Below are positions 1 to 12,955 of a DNA stretch of 64,000 nucleotides, one piece after another. Within the stretch, counting starts at the first letter, position 1; the number at the start of each line of letters is the position of its first letter. Where the stretch lies: the NCBI RefSeq assembly GCF_000499845.2, contig NC_023757.2, positions 38,029,314-38,093,313 on the forward strand. The letters run 5' to 3'. The position numbers and the translations under genes are program-made. This DNA comes from Phaseolus vulgaris (taxonomy: Eukaryota > Streptophyta > Magnoliopsida > Fabales > Fabaceae). The notes below the pieces were generated by a model, which was not told the origin of the DNA, ran no database searches, and saw only the letters and a list, made by a program, of their open reading frames with translations.

Positions 1-845
1 TCAATCCATCATTAGTAATCATCTCCTTTCATTTTGGTGACTTGCAAATCAAGTGGAATTCGACTATTTAGATATAAGACAGACTATCTGTAACATCGAA
101 TACAATTATTTTGTATACACATTTATAAAAGTAAAAGATATGCTACAAAATCAAACATACAACTTTTTGCTGTCCCGATTTTGTGTTGAAGAAATATTCT
201 CCAATAAACTATTATTATTATTATAATGTTAAAAGACAGGCAACAGTAAGGTATGGTTACATAGGAGCTAGGTAGGAAGCAGACGAAGGAACATTGGAAC
301 CCGAATTTCTAAACCACTTCTACAATCTGCCACTCACTGACATCAATACCCATAAACCTTTATCACTGCTTCACCCCAAAGAAGAAGCATTGGTTTAGAT
401 TTTGTTCGTAACTTCAGCCTCCATGATGAAGAATCATGAGCTTTTCAATGCGCTCTGCACTTTTGCAATCTCCCTAGATGTAATTTCCCGACTTCTAGAA
501 CAAAACTCATGAGTGGTACTAGTAAGTAACCGGTTAGGAATTGAACTCCACTGTCCTTCGCTTTCCAAGAAAGACATGTCATAATATCCCTTTCTTAATT
601 ATATTGCATTGCATGGTATAGTTTAGTAGTGCCAAAGCAAAATTGAACCTTTCTTGATTTAAGAGTAAATGGTATACAGGTAAGATTCCGAAATCCCATG
701 GTTGTTGGGTTTCTAAGTTCCTTCTTCAGCACCACGCAATTTCGTACATGTTTGTATTGTTATGTGTTCGCTGGCTAATACTGCCATACCAGTAGATATT
801 CTGAAAAATAAATCCAAATTATTAATAGATTGATGGGCAAGAAGA

Positions 846-851
<6 letters not shown>

Positions 852-876
<25 letters not shown>
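852..876. repeat. TA dinucleotide microsatellite
   Basis: An uninterrupted alternation of A and T, about 12 dinucleotide units. A shorter TA run follows at about 932-941. Confidence 0.9.
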
Positions 877-1488
877 AACACAGGCAAAAAATAAAAAGGT
901 ATATAGTTAGTTAGATAGCATGAAGTGTGTATATATATATAATGAAGAATTAGGATAAGGACGTATTTGGACAGTGTGAGTTATTTATTGTTTGTTTATT
1001 AAACGATATTGAAGGGGAAACTAGTTGGGTTGGGTCCGTGGTAGCTTCCTTGTATTTATTGCAAGTGGTGTTTGGCAGGGCCATGCAGAAGAGTAAGATT
1101 TGTGTTACCTTGAAGGATTTAAAGTAAGAAGGTAGTACTTTTAAGACATAAAATGTTCTTTTGAAGCAAAGGGGACCATAATCCAGCATGCAACACATTG
1201 TTTATTGGTTTTCTTTTATGGGATTTGCGGCATTTGAGTTGTAATTTAGTAAGAAGTAAGATTTAGAGGAACAGCTTGTGTACTGCTTTTTGGGATCTTC
1301 TCATCCCCTTCCGTGGAGTGGGGGAGAGAATTTTAGTTTATCACCCTTTGCTGGTCCCCAAAATGCATGTGGTTAGGGGAGTTCTTCTTGTCCTCTTGAT
1401 TTCAGTTTTCTTTTTAGCTTTTATTAAAGGAACCAAACCATGCCATGCCATGCCATGAACCACCATGTGGCCCCATTGCATAATTACC

Positions 1489-1517
1489 TCTCCATCTCCA
1501 TCTCCATCTCCATCTCC
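1489..1517. repeat. CTCCAT hexanucleotide microsatellite
   Basis: About four to five copies of CTCCAT (or a phase of it) followed by CT-rich sequence. A short CCATG pentanucleotide run (four units) lies just upstream at about 1439-1457. Read on the minus strand, the hexamer would give a Trp-Arg run, which is why a spurious minus-strand frame appears here. Confidence 0.85.
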
Positions 1518-4179
1518 TCTTCATTTTTTTCTCTCTTTCAATTTCAACTGCAAATTTGCACACTCCTACTCCTGGACCTGGACGTGATTGCCACTCATTT
1601 ATTCCTCTCATGTTAATCTTGAGAATTGTGTGAATGTAATTAGTACGGTACAATTAATGATAGTATTCTATTGCTATTATTATTCACACCACCACCTGCC
1701 ATATATTGTTTTTTTATAATATCATGATTCGGCATTCTACCATATATATAGTATATTATGATATGTGGGTGTGGATGATAATCCAAGTACCACTAAGGTT
1801 TTGGTGAGAAATGAGAATCATGGGAATCGCAGATTACGCCTTGAGCATACCAATATCACATAAAACAAGAAAATAATGTTTCACGTATTTTTTTTATCCC
1901 ATATCTGTTGTAATTATTAGTAGTATTTGGCATCGCTCTCATAAATAGTCCTAGTAATCCGCGAAGAAATTTGATTGGTTTTGTGTTGGTGGAGGGTTGT
2001 GTTGGTTTGTGGTTTGTCTCAGCATTCTTCCGCGTTAACATCTAAGCAGTGTCCCCTGTGGTTAGCTAGATGACAAAATCTACATTCCAAATAAAATTTA
2101 GCTCTGCATGGCTTCAAATTTATGTTTCTACTTTTACTTTCGACTACTACTTTATATGTTTCGAAGTTTGCACTTAAATCAATGCCTGTGTTGAGTACCC
2201 CAGAAAATAAAAACTCCATTATTCATCAGTGTTTGTTCTTAATGGGGATACTAGTACCAGGTGGCCCTCAATAATAGAATTCTTTATTTTAGTAAATGGA
2301 CAGCTCATGTTATTTTAGTAAACCTAACCTGCTGTTTCATAACTATTTTGCTTCTCTGCCAAAAATTAGACCATACTTTTAAAATCCCAAGTAAATGCTC
2401 AAGATCTATGGGCACTGCTAAGCACAGTATTTTTGCAATTATAACAAAAACTGTACTAAACTAATCTTGAATGTCCCCTAATTAGGCTCTAATGCCAATG
2501 CATTTGAGCTGGCTAATGTCTGCCCTTGTTTAATTACACCTTGTCGGTCTGTCACGTAATACCAATATCAAATGCACTACCATTTTCATCATCATTGCCC
2601 GAATTTTATCTCTCCATTCACCCTTAGGATCAATATCTCTTACATGCTCCATTTTTTTTTACACATTTTAATCCTATAAATTACCACACTGCTCCTCTTC
2701 TGAACTCAACTATCACAAAGATACTAATATTTCATTTAAAGTAGTAACAAATAACATGATTTAATTGATGATGTAGATTCTGAATCCACAGAGGAACAGA
2801 GCAATAGATAGGCATAAATGTGATAGAGAAATTAGTACAATGAAATGCATGGCAGTGATGATTTTGTCTTTAACTTTGTTATTTATCTTTTGAGAAGCAA
2901 AAAGAAGAATGCAAAGTGGAAGGGCAAGATGGTATATGTGGTGAGAAGTTGATGAAGCTGAACAGCACCTCATGTTTGAAATGGGGGTGTATATTGGGGC
3001 CAATATATGAAAGGACCTGTCCCATATAATTTGTCACAATTAACTTTGGTGTTGAGAAAATACATTTTCATGTGATGTGCAGATGTTGAGGGTGAGAGTG
3101 ACCCTAAAATGCATACTCAAAACTTGTAGGCTTCATTCTCTTTCTCTCTTAACCAGAGAGAGAGGCAGCATCACATGGGAATAGCAATGATGAAGGAAGC
3201 AAATGAGACAATGGTAGAGGATTTGGTGGAGCCACATTAATGCACAACTCATTTGTAGCTTTCCTATCCGTCAACTCTTTCTATAAGGGTCTTACAAGAA
3301 ATGTGGAACTCATTCCCTTTTCTTTCTTTTCGTCTCTCAACCTTCTTCCACATTTAATTCACAACATTCAATACCCCTTTACTTTACTCCCTGTAAAAAA
3401 TAATCATACTCTTAACAAATTTTTAGTAATATTACAAATCACACCAAAAAAAATTCTTAAAGACTATTGTTAGCCTTTTCCAAAAGAAGATCTTAAAATG
3501 GCCCAACCTAAGGAATGGCAGTTACACAGTTCACATTAAACTTTGTTGGTCATACTGGTGACAAGCCCACTTGTGATGTCCTGTGCTCATAAAATGTGCA
3601 GGGATCACCATTTTTAATTACGTCAAATCTTAAAACAAAATATATAAGAGATTTTACTTTCCTGAAAATAATTCACGTTTTTTTAACTCTTCTAAGTTAA
3701 AAGCTATTCTCTTTAAACACGCGCATCTAATTAAATAAATGTCATCTTTCAAACAAAGGATTTCAAAAGATAAACGTATTTCTTTGTAGCAGTTAATTAT
3801 AAAGTATGAGATGAGATGTGGAGAGAGGAAAGGTTGGGTTTTAGTCATTTAACCAAACATTTATGCCAATCTCATCAAAGCATCCTTTTTATCTCCGTCT
3901 TCTAGGCCGAACAATGTCGTGTCCGTTATCATTGATAATCGGGTAAAGTTCGTGTCAAACGTTAAATCACTTCGGTAAGTACAATTCAATTTTATTTTTC
4001 AATTTTAGTACACTTCAAATCAAATTATGAAACACTTCAAATCAATGACTTAAACAAAGGGCATAACATTTTCTTCTCTATATAAATTCTGGGGTTAATG
4101 AGGTGAAGAAACCACTCAAAAACTGACCAACTACGTTTTTTTTTCTTCTCTCTCTTTTCTACAAATAAGAACATGCTGA

Positions 4180-4735
4180 ACTATAGTTCTTCAATTTAAG
4201 ATAAACCTAGTTTTGTTTTCTCAATTTAAAAAAAAATATTTTAATCTCTCAAATTTTTAAAATTTACACTAAAAAAAATTGTAATTAGCTGAAAAAAAAA
4301 AAGTGAGGACTAAGTAAGAGACATTATTAGTATCTCCAAATCTTACATAGAGACACAAAATTAAATATTAATTATAGTATGAATAAAAATGTTTTAAACG
4401 GACACTCAAATCATAAAAAAAAAATAGTTGTGTTCCTCGTAGTCTCCATTATTCATTAGCAACCTTTGGATTAGTGCCAACTTAATGAGACAGTAAACTC
4501 ACTCTAAGTATTATTTAATGTCTTCCTTTTACTTTTTGTGTGAGTTTTTTTTGCAGAAGCTAATATTATTATTTCTTGTAGTGTTATTTTTTAGTCTTTC
4601 AAATTTTATATTTACAATTAAAATTCATATTTTTCAAGTTTCAAGAATTAAAATACTTTTTTTTTTAATTCGAATAACTAAAACTAGATTTAGATGAAAT
4701 TTAATGAACTAAAGACACAATTGACCTGTATAATA
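4180..4735. mobile_element. Diverged fold-back (MITE-like) element
   Basis: About 80 bases at 4185-4265 resemble the reverse complement of about 4645-4730. Both arms carry a TAGTT(C) start, a CTAGTTTT core, a poly-A/T stretch and ATTTTAAT. The middle is non-coding. The arms have many mismatches, so the element is old and its exact ends and target duplication are not resolved. A non-autonomous DNA transposon is the simplest reading. Confidence 0.4.
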
Positions 4736-5449
4736 AATTTGAAACCTTTTTATTTTTTTAGATAATTTTCTCATTGGAAAAAAATGGAATTTAATTTGGG
4801 GGGAACATACTGCCATATTGAAAAATCATACTTTCATCATTCATCGCTTAACATTTTATATCAATGTTAAAATAAGGTTTTCATAACACTTGTTTATTTG
4901 ACTAATGGAAAAACTTCTACGAATAAAGTATTATATTTAAATATAGTAAATGGAAAAGGTGATACATAGTAAATGGAACATGTGATATTAGAAAATAAAA
5001 AGTTCTATTTTGATAAATAAAGACGTGACCTCGTTATAAAAATATTGTCCAAATGTGTTTTTCAAATGTTAACGATTTGTTTAGTTTTGAGGATATAATA
5101 GATATGAAAATAATGAGAAAAATATAATATAATAAAAATAAGATATACATTAATTGTATAAATATAGAATTTATAAAATATATTGTAATAAGATTTCATC
5201 TCTTCACTTCAAACTTAACTATCTTTGATTCAATATTATTATTATTTTTTATTTCACGTAATAATATTAGAAATAATAAAGTATCATCTTTACAAATCAA
5301 CCTATAAGGATTGTCTTTATTTATACACTCTAAAATATCTAGTGCATGAGTTTAGATATTTGCGTGTTTCATAACAAACTAATAACGGGTAACACAATAG
5401 ATCCATCAAATTTTGCTAGAATACATATGATATCATATTAAAAAGTGAA

Positions 5450-5600
5450 TTTAAGTCTAACACTTCCTCACAAAACTGACTTGTAAGATCAAAATTATCT
5501 CATTTACATCCTCTAAATTGGTCTTATCTGTAGTCTATGTGAAATTTATGTGATGTGTCATATTTTGGTGAGTTAGGTTAGTAATTTTAACCCATTAGTC
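5450..5600. repeat. Degenerate interspersed repeat, possibly of a common legume family
   Basis: The stretch contains the motifs AAGTCTAAC, CAAAACTGACTTGTAAG and CTCTAAATTGGTCTTATCT in order. From memory, this layout matches a repeat scattered through legume genomes. No second copy is in the window, so the call rests on recall and not on comparison. Confidence 0.3.
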
Positions 5601-8280
5601 TACGCTTTCACAACCTCGACAAATCAAAAGTGAAAAATGGTACATTATAATTTATATTCTACCAATTCTTTTTAAATAAAAATAAAAAATAATTTAGAAG
5701 ATTAATTTTTTTATTGTATTATTTAAATGATATAAATATCCAATAATGTAACTTAAGTCATTAAAATTTATAAATTAAATTTTAAAATCATTAATTATAA
5801 TTGAGTAATTTAACATGTAAAATAATAATGGTTTTAAGTTATTCAGTTAAATATATAAATTAATTATTAAAAACTAAAAAGTATTATTTATATTATTATG
5901 TGTGTTAAAACAAACTTACGCCACAAGCTAAGATTTTTAACCCATCTAATCAGAGTGGGTTTATCCCGTCCTAATTTCAGTGAACCAGACTCAAACTACT
6001 TCTAAACAATATATTTTAAGTTATTGTCGTTGGGTTTAGATGCCAATTTTAACGTGAAAAAGAAAATTCTTTTTAACATTTTATCAATGCAAAGTTCGAT
6101 CCAAAACTATAGTAAATTTTAGATCATACGTGTGACAATGCACTTGGAGTTATTGAATAACTTTATTTGTAACCGATGCTCCAGACTCTCTTTGGGCACA
6201 TTTATGAAGATTATATGACACATTTACGGAATTCGAAAGTCACGTTATGCACTATTTAACACTGAAGATGCATATAATTTTTAAAATGTAGATATATAGA
6301 CACAAATTTATATATTATATAATTAAGAATTACATAAATTGATAATAAAGATTTATGTACACATGTAAGTATGTTTTAATTTTTTTTAATATAAAAATGT
6401 CTTTCATAAATAGTTCAAAATAAATTGTTCCTTACTTTTATAATCATAATAAAAAAATTATACAATAAATTTGAGTCTTTTTTAAAATTGTGTTAGAACC
6501 GTACTATAATGGTAAAAAATTCAACAAATATTTTTTGAATTGGACAATTTCCCGATACATATCCTATGAGGTGTCCGATACGTGTATCCGACACAGACAC
6601 GCCATTTAAGAGAAGTGTCCAAGTATACATTATAGGTATATTCTATGACCATATTATGGGATCACTATAATTTTACCAAAAGAAAAAGTAATCTACATTT
6701 AATTAATTATTTTGCACATTTCATTTGGAGATAGTCACTCGGTTACTTTTGATACCCAAAACAAATCTTGGGGTTTAATTAAACATTTAAACACCAAAAT
6801 AATTTTGGAGGTTCAAATTAATTTTAACATGCGAATGTAATACTATGGTACTGGATGAACTGTCTAAAACGTACTTTGTTTTTGTAGTGCCCCTTTTAAA
6901 ACTATTAGTATATATTTGAAGAAAACAATAGTGTTGAAGCATGAGGAAAGAGGAATAGGCCAAGTAACTGTGCAAATGGAAGAATAAATATCAAGAACTC
7001 CAAATAAAAAATATCTCTTTTAAATATGAAATTATTTATTTTATCACACTAAAAATAAAAGGACAACTTTGTTTTCTTATGGAACATATTTATTTGGGGT
7101 CCATGAGACAGTTTCATTTAAAACCTAATTAATGCCAGGTCCAAGACTTTGGGTCAGAAGGTCCACCAGAGGTCCACGGCAATTTGGCTTGGCTGAAACC
7201 CACTATTGCTTTTTCTTTGGAAATTGGTCCAATGAAAAAGTTGTTGGAACAAGGTTGCGATTGGCTCACTTCTCTTCAGATAAACTTTGGAGGAAGATCA
7301 CCAAAACAGTAATAATTAAAAACAAATAAACATACAACAGATCATAGAACAAGGTTTGGATGATGCGACCAGTTTGTTTAAGAAAAGTAGTTTATCTATA
7401 AATAGCTTTTACTAATGTTTGGTTACAATTATAAAAAAATGTTTTTTAATTAACAGTGCCAGAACGTTTAATTGTAATATATTATAGGTATAAAGATCTT
7501 ATTTTTAAAAATGTTGGACATTGCAAAATACAAATTGTAGAAGTATTGGGAGTAGCCTTTTCCTTTTCTCCTTAGGCGACGCTTAGGAAAAGCTGTGTTG
7601 TTGTTCTCCCACCATTTGGATGCCATTTCTTTCCTCATAAGCAAACCCCCCACCATATGTTGTCCTATTTTCCTTTAAGAAAAACAAAAGAAAAGAATGT
7701 GTGAAAGTACAGGTGATAGTGTGAAAAAAAAACTCTATATTATCATTGATTCACAAACATATTGAATGTTAAATTTATTAAGATTTATAATCATTTGTAG
7801 AAAACTATTAAATTAGCACGTTACTGTTAAATTCAAATAACTTAGATTGTCTGATTTTTTTTTTTATTTTAAAAACGAAAAAGATATTTTAGTTCTAAAA
7901 ATAGGAAACCTAATTTCATCAAACCAGTTTTTCTCTCCTAAAAAACAGAAAACGGTTTTTAAAATAGGAAACAATATGATTCAATATTTGATATTCTTTC
8001 ATACAGGATATAATAATGCCGGAACAGGTTACAACATGTTTAGAGTTAGGAAAAGTAGCAGTTTGCTTCAGTCAACGGCATTGTGTTTGCATAAGCAGCC
8101 AACAGACACATACACCAACCAACACAAGAAGAAAAAAAACCATTTACACAACCTTTCACGTATTGCACCAGATAATAAAAAGATTTTGACAAAATAAAGC
8201 GAGTGAAATCAAACAAAGTAGTCAGAGGTTTGGAGGTAGTAAATGTCAAATTAAACACTCAGTAATAATGGAAGGAAAAA

Positions 8281-10314
8281 AAAATATAAAAAATTACGTT
8301 AAGCAAGCTATTCAGCTTTTCAAAATCCAGGCTTTGACAAGCAAGGAACATGCTTCAAAGGGCACCGGATTCCACTTTGATGAAACTTCAGATTGAAGCC
8401 AAAAGTTTCACAAAGAACACGCAGATATCGTTTCCCAACTGAAAGATATTAGGCCAACCAAAATGAAATCCAAGATCTTGTTGGAAATCTGGAACATAGA
8501 GCTCTACAGATAGTGATGTAGAGGACACCGATAAGAGTTTGAAATAAGGATAAATTAGATTCTCAAATAGAAAACAAGTCTAACATGCCGATGAAGTGCA
8601 TAAAATCTATTTATTTACTATGTATGGATCATAGATCGGAATTGAGGAATGTATGCATAAAATGAATATTCCGTTGATAGTCATACCTCATGTCATGCCG
8701 GCTTTATTGTGGCTATGTTCTTCCAAGAGCCATTTGGACCTTGTGCTAATTGATCATTGCTGAGCATTGATGCACTAGCCACAAAGTAATGACAACTTCC
8801 TTGTGTAAGCTTACAACCATAAAAGGAAAAAAAAAACATGTTTACGTAACTTGTAAAGTAGTTGAAGCACAAGTACTAGAACAGCATTGTTCAAAGCAGT
8901 CATGTCAGGTATCAGATGAACTGAAAGGATAATCCAATCCATAGATAAATAACACAAATTACAAACTAGAATAAGGTGTTGCTAATAGTTTGGAAGAAAG
9001 TGAATACTTTCCATAGGTATCCACACCAGAAACTAAAAAGCCTTTTTCAGCAATGTCTATACAGCATTGGGTCCTGAGATTTTGTCAAAATTTTCTTTAT
9101 CTAAAAAATTGGTGCTTCTTCAAACATTAGACATCTTAATTATGTTGCTATTAATTAATATATGTAATTATCAGTTGTTTAGTTATAACAAAACAAAATG
9201 CCCATTATAACCATGCATAGAGCACCCTTCTTCTACCTTCTAGTTATAATTAAATTAACACTACAAAGCTTGACATTCAAAATTTTAACCATTAACTAGG
9301 AATTGACATGTAAACATCCTCTGCATGTTATGCACGCGAAGAAAATGACAGTGATAATTTCATTAGTAACACATTGATAGTGAATCATGCATCGGCATGC
9401 AAAAGATATCACAATTGAATAAGCTAAGGTGAAAGTTTTCAATTGTACAATCACATATCAGATCACCCCATTGTAGACACAAGACTCTGAGCATGCATCC
9501 TCCGCAAAACATATATATGAGGCTCACAGGTGGCCTGAAATGGAAGAATGCGAGAACTCCACAAGCCAATGGAAGTGTTGGCTTATCAAGAGCCATACTA
9601 GAAAAGCCATCCCTTGTCTAGAGCAAGAGAAAATCTGTAGACATCTGGAAGCAACACCTACATGCCTCATCAGCCCTGGAAAATGCAGGGGAAGCATTAC
9701 TAGTATCTGCAAATGACTTTGTACTTCCAAATTATGGAGAACAGAGACAAGTATTACACATTGTATGTCCCCTACATGACATTGCTTGTAACAAATTTAG
9801 AAAGGAAACAAAAGTTTCTCAGTTCGTTCTAATTTAAGAGCACTGATATGAATGCAAAACAATCTTCTAAAATCAGCATAAAATATAAAAATTTATGCAA
9901 AACACAAGTCCTATAAAGCATGTTATTCATTGAGCCTCAGTATATACCAGCATTTTAGTATGCCACTTAATTCTAAATCTCAGTGGTCAGATTCTGTCTT
10001 CCAAGTGTGCAAAATCTAGAATGTAACAAAGGTTCCAGGAATATCCTGGTGTAGTGTCTCTACCAGAAGAAGTCCAAAGGAAATTAAGAGGATATATCAT
10101 AGAAGAACAGATTGACAAGAGTTCAGAAATTATTACTTATTCACGAAGTTTAGCATATACATCCACATGAAACTATACCACTAAGTCATAAAACATAAAT
10201 GAAGGACTGAAATATTTCATCTTTCTTCTTACAGTTGAATGAGGCTGAGATCAAACTGTCATGAAACTCTATCCTAGGGAAAAAGTATTAAATTGAAGAT
10301 GAAAAAATTTCCTG
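8281..10314 (-). other. Non-coding flank downstream of the Agenet/ENT gene
   Basis: This stretch is less AT-rich than the intergenic DNA around it and lies directly 3' of the Agenet/ENT stop codon. It may hold the 3' UTR, possibly with alternative terminal exons. No frame in it gives a recognisable domain, and I could not define a polyadenylation site. Confidence 0.4.
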
Positions 10315-11909
10315 TCATCTGAAAGGAATGCTATTTTCAGATGAAATCAAATTTCTTAGCTCCGTTAAATGTTCATCGTTTGATATGTGGAGCGAAAGAC
10401 GTAGATTTGTCATTAATGCTTCCTGTTCCCAACTTAATGGTCCTGATGCATGCAATGCCTCAATTGTACAACGATAGGCATGCAACTCTAACCTATGAAT
10501 TTCTGCTGCCAATTCCTCTTGTGTAGGAGGACAACAATTTCCTTCCTCATAACCCCTCTGGCAGACAGACTCGGCATCACTAAAGGGACCGTCTACATCT
10601 TCAAAAGGACCTGCAGATACAGGAAATTGCAATTTATAGGAATTCCTGCTGGTGATACTACAACTACCAACCGAGCACGTAACACTATCAGCATGATTTG
10701 ATTCTAAGTTTTCTCCAAATGAACAACCCACAGCGCCAGTTTGCTTCCTCCTTCCTATGTCCACCATATTAGGAATCCCAGTTTTTCTGTTGTCTATAGA
10801 AGCAGGTAAACATTCTTCAGCAAGCATGTCTCTTGGAAAACCGACACCCTGTACCTGTTTGAATGGTGTGGGTGAATTTCTAACTCTTATTCTGTGACAT
10901 CCACCTTCATTTTCAAGCGCTCTAAACTTTGGGGGAGGTTTAGCATATGCCTCAACTTGTGAATGGCTTCCTCTTTTCAATGTTTTAAAAGAGACTAGTC
11001 GAGATTCCAGAATACTCATTTTTTTCTTTTCAGGATGGTAGTAAGTGGAACCTGACATTTTTGTATTTGTAGCCACCTTCTTCTGTTGGCTAGAACGTTT
11101 CCGATTCCCACAGCTGGCAGAACCCTGAAGATGGGAGAAGGATAAATAATTGTTCATCCATAAAACAGCAAGGAGGCACCAGAAGAAAAATAGTACAAAG
11201 AAAAACTTGTGAAAGCTAAGTGAAACAAAAAGAAAACTGGAAAACTGAAGAAAACGTGAAAATAAGACAGGCAATATTGAAAGTATAACAAGAAAAACAA
11301 CCTAAGAAAATTCCCTTTTTTTTTTTTAATTTTGATTAGTTAGCTTTAGCACAGAAGATATGCTGAATAAATGAAATTTGAAAAATTCAATCAAAAGTTA
11401 AAACCAACACAACAGATGATATGTTACTATATTCACATCAGTACAGCCAACAGCACTAGGAAATTACTAAGAGGGGAAAAAATATTCAAAAGGTAAAATG
11501 AAGGTACCTTTCCGACTATAATCCACTTGTCATCTTGCCAAGACTGTCTCACCCGAATATCAAATTTGCTCACTTGAAATTCCAAAGAAGATCCAAGTAG
11601 CCTGACCAAAATGTTGTTTTTCCCCAAAACCTTCAAAACTGTAGCCATCTTCCACGAGAAGTTCTGGAAGACCTCTACAACATCACCTGGACTCCAATTC
11701 TCCATGAATTCAGGTACGGGCGGACATGGCCTTATGTCTTTCCTGGATACCCCCTCCACAATTGCCTCACCAGCATCATCTTGATAACCGTCATATTTCA
11801 CAGTATAGTGGTGGCCATTACCACAAATGATCTCTGCAGATAGCCAGGAGCCACAAGGCACCTCAACTTTGCTCAACACTTCCACCTTATTCCCTTTCTT
11901 GAATCTCAT
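10315..11909 (-). CDS. Agenet (Tudor-like) and ENT domain protein
   Basis: Coding exons are 11909-11508 (402 nt, 134 codons) and 11124-10315 (810 nt with the TGA stop), predicting 403 residues. The donor reads AAG/GTACCT and the acceptor TTCAG/GG; phase is 0 on both sides. Residues about 4-63 and 70-130 form two Agenet (Tudor-family) modules, with motifs such as WLSAEIIC and WSPGDVVEVF. A basic NRKRSSQQKK stretch near 139-150 could be a nuclear signal. The last 80 or so residues, from TQEELAAEIHRLELHAYR, match the helical ENT domain of the EMSY N-terminus. Families with these domains read chromatin marks or bind histone tails, so a nuclear chromatin role is likely but inferred. Retaining the intron would stop translation about 24 codons later. 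Outside the domains the protein is low-complexity. I give no gene symbol because related plant families differ in domain order. Confidence 0.85.
11125..11507 (-). other. Intron between the two coding exons of the Agenet/ENT gene
   Basis: It starts GTACCT at 11507 and ends TTCAG at 11125, 383 nt in all, and is AT-rich with a T-rich tract near the acceptor. The reading frame is open across the acceptor, so the track of open frames alone would misplace the second exon's start upstream. Confidence 0.8.
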
Positions 11910-12851
11910 AATTGCTAATTTACTGCTCTAAAATTTCAACCTACCTGCTGTTCGATAACAAAAATCAAAGTAAGAAACAGAACAAAAATAAAAAATAACA
12001 CACTTGTCAGCAGCTCAGAACAGAAAAAAAAAAGGGAAAAAGATTAAAACAACCCATCATCAACATGTAGAAACCACGGAATCGATGGTGAAGGCAATCA
12101 ATAAATAAAAATAAAATACAAACAAAAGAGAAGCCAAATAACAGGTTACGAAAAAAAGTCCGAAACTCTTACATTTAATTAATTTAGATCTTGACTTTTA
12201 AAACCGGAAAAACAACTAATCATAAAGTATAAAATTTTGATCAGAAAAAAAAAACAGAGTCCACAGAAAGCTAAATACAGAACTCGTTGCAAGTTTATGT
12301 TCAAAATAGACAACGATACATAACAGTAAAATTTAAAATAAAAACGCAAAGATAAAAAAACAGGGAGAGAAACAGACCAATCAGTGACGACAAAGTCCAA
12401 TTGATCAAAGTAGAACAAATGCCATTAAACCGATTTCACCTCATTTGAATGCTAAAGCCGATCGACTGTGCTTTACGCCAGTGATTTGCTGAGTTTCAAT
12501 GTTCTTTCTTTTTGTTATTCTGGCTCTCTTTTTTTCTCTCTAAATTTTATTTATTTTGTGAAATATTAGAAGGCAAAAAATAAAAAATAAAAAACTAAAT
12601 AATACTAAATCAGGTAACAACAGAACCTGAGCGGAGAATTGTGATTCTATCTCCTTTTCTCAGCAACAAAAAAAAGAGCAAAAGAAACAACAACAAGAAG
12701 AAGAAGAACAAATCGTGCAGAAAATGGAAATTGAAAGCTCATTGATAAAATCATAAACAAAAATAATAATCCAATAATTATGCAGAGAAAGTGAATTAGT
12801 AGATGGAAGGGGAGGAAATTGTAAGAAGGGAGGAGAAGAAAATTCACTGAC

Positions 12852-12955
12852 CTTGTTCCGATTCAGAAGACGATCTTTTCGTCTCTGTGATTTTCACTCT
12901 CTCCTCCTTGTTATTGTGATTGCGGTTGTTGTAGAATTTTTCCCTTTTGTTTTTA
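12852..12955 (-). other. Non-coding first exon and leader of the Agenet/ENT gene
   Basis: On the minus strand a CT/GA-rich leader ends with a consensus donor AACAAG/GTCAGT at 12852/12851. The following intron of about 0.9 kb reaches acceptors such as GAGCAG or AACAGCAG just upstream of the ATG at 11909. The 5' end is placed only roughly, at the edge of the AT-rich upstream DNA. A 5'-UTR intron of this kind is common in plant nuclear-protein genes. Confidence 0.6.

Larger units (their letters stand above)
1..8280. other. AT-rich intergenic DNA with simple repeats
   Basis: No open frame here shows a recognisable protein domain or a convincing splice structure. The visible structure is low-complexity or repeat-like: a TA microsatellite near 852-876, CCATG and CTCCAT short tandem repeats near 1439-1517, a fold-back element near 4180-4735, and a degenerate interspersed repeat near 5450-5600. 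The first 800 bases are less AT-rich than the rest and could be transcribed flank of a gene to the left, but I see no coding sequence in them. Confidence 0.6.

Noticed and set aside
3150..3240. Possible microRNA precursor (short GAGAGAGG fold-back and GGCAGCATCACATGG)
   Set aside because: The stem is very short and no known mature microRNA sequence is present.
6080..6110. GTTCGATCC as a tRNA T-loop
   Set aside because: No matching acceptor, D-stem or anticodon stem around it.
6535..6620. GTGTCCGACACG-like motif cluster
   Set aside because: It resembles a motif common in plant repeats, but there are too few bases and no ends to define an element.
7132..7329. 65-codon plus-strand frame
   Set aside because: Short, no homology that I recognise, no gene context.
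9363..9730. Minus-strand frames downstream of the Agenet/ENT gene as extra exons
   Set aside because: One frame looks mildly protein-like, but I found no consistent splice joins to the Agenet/ENT exons, whose own stop codon is clear.
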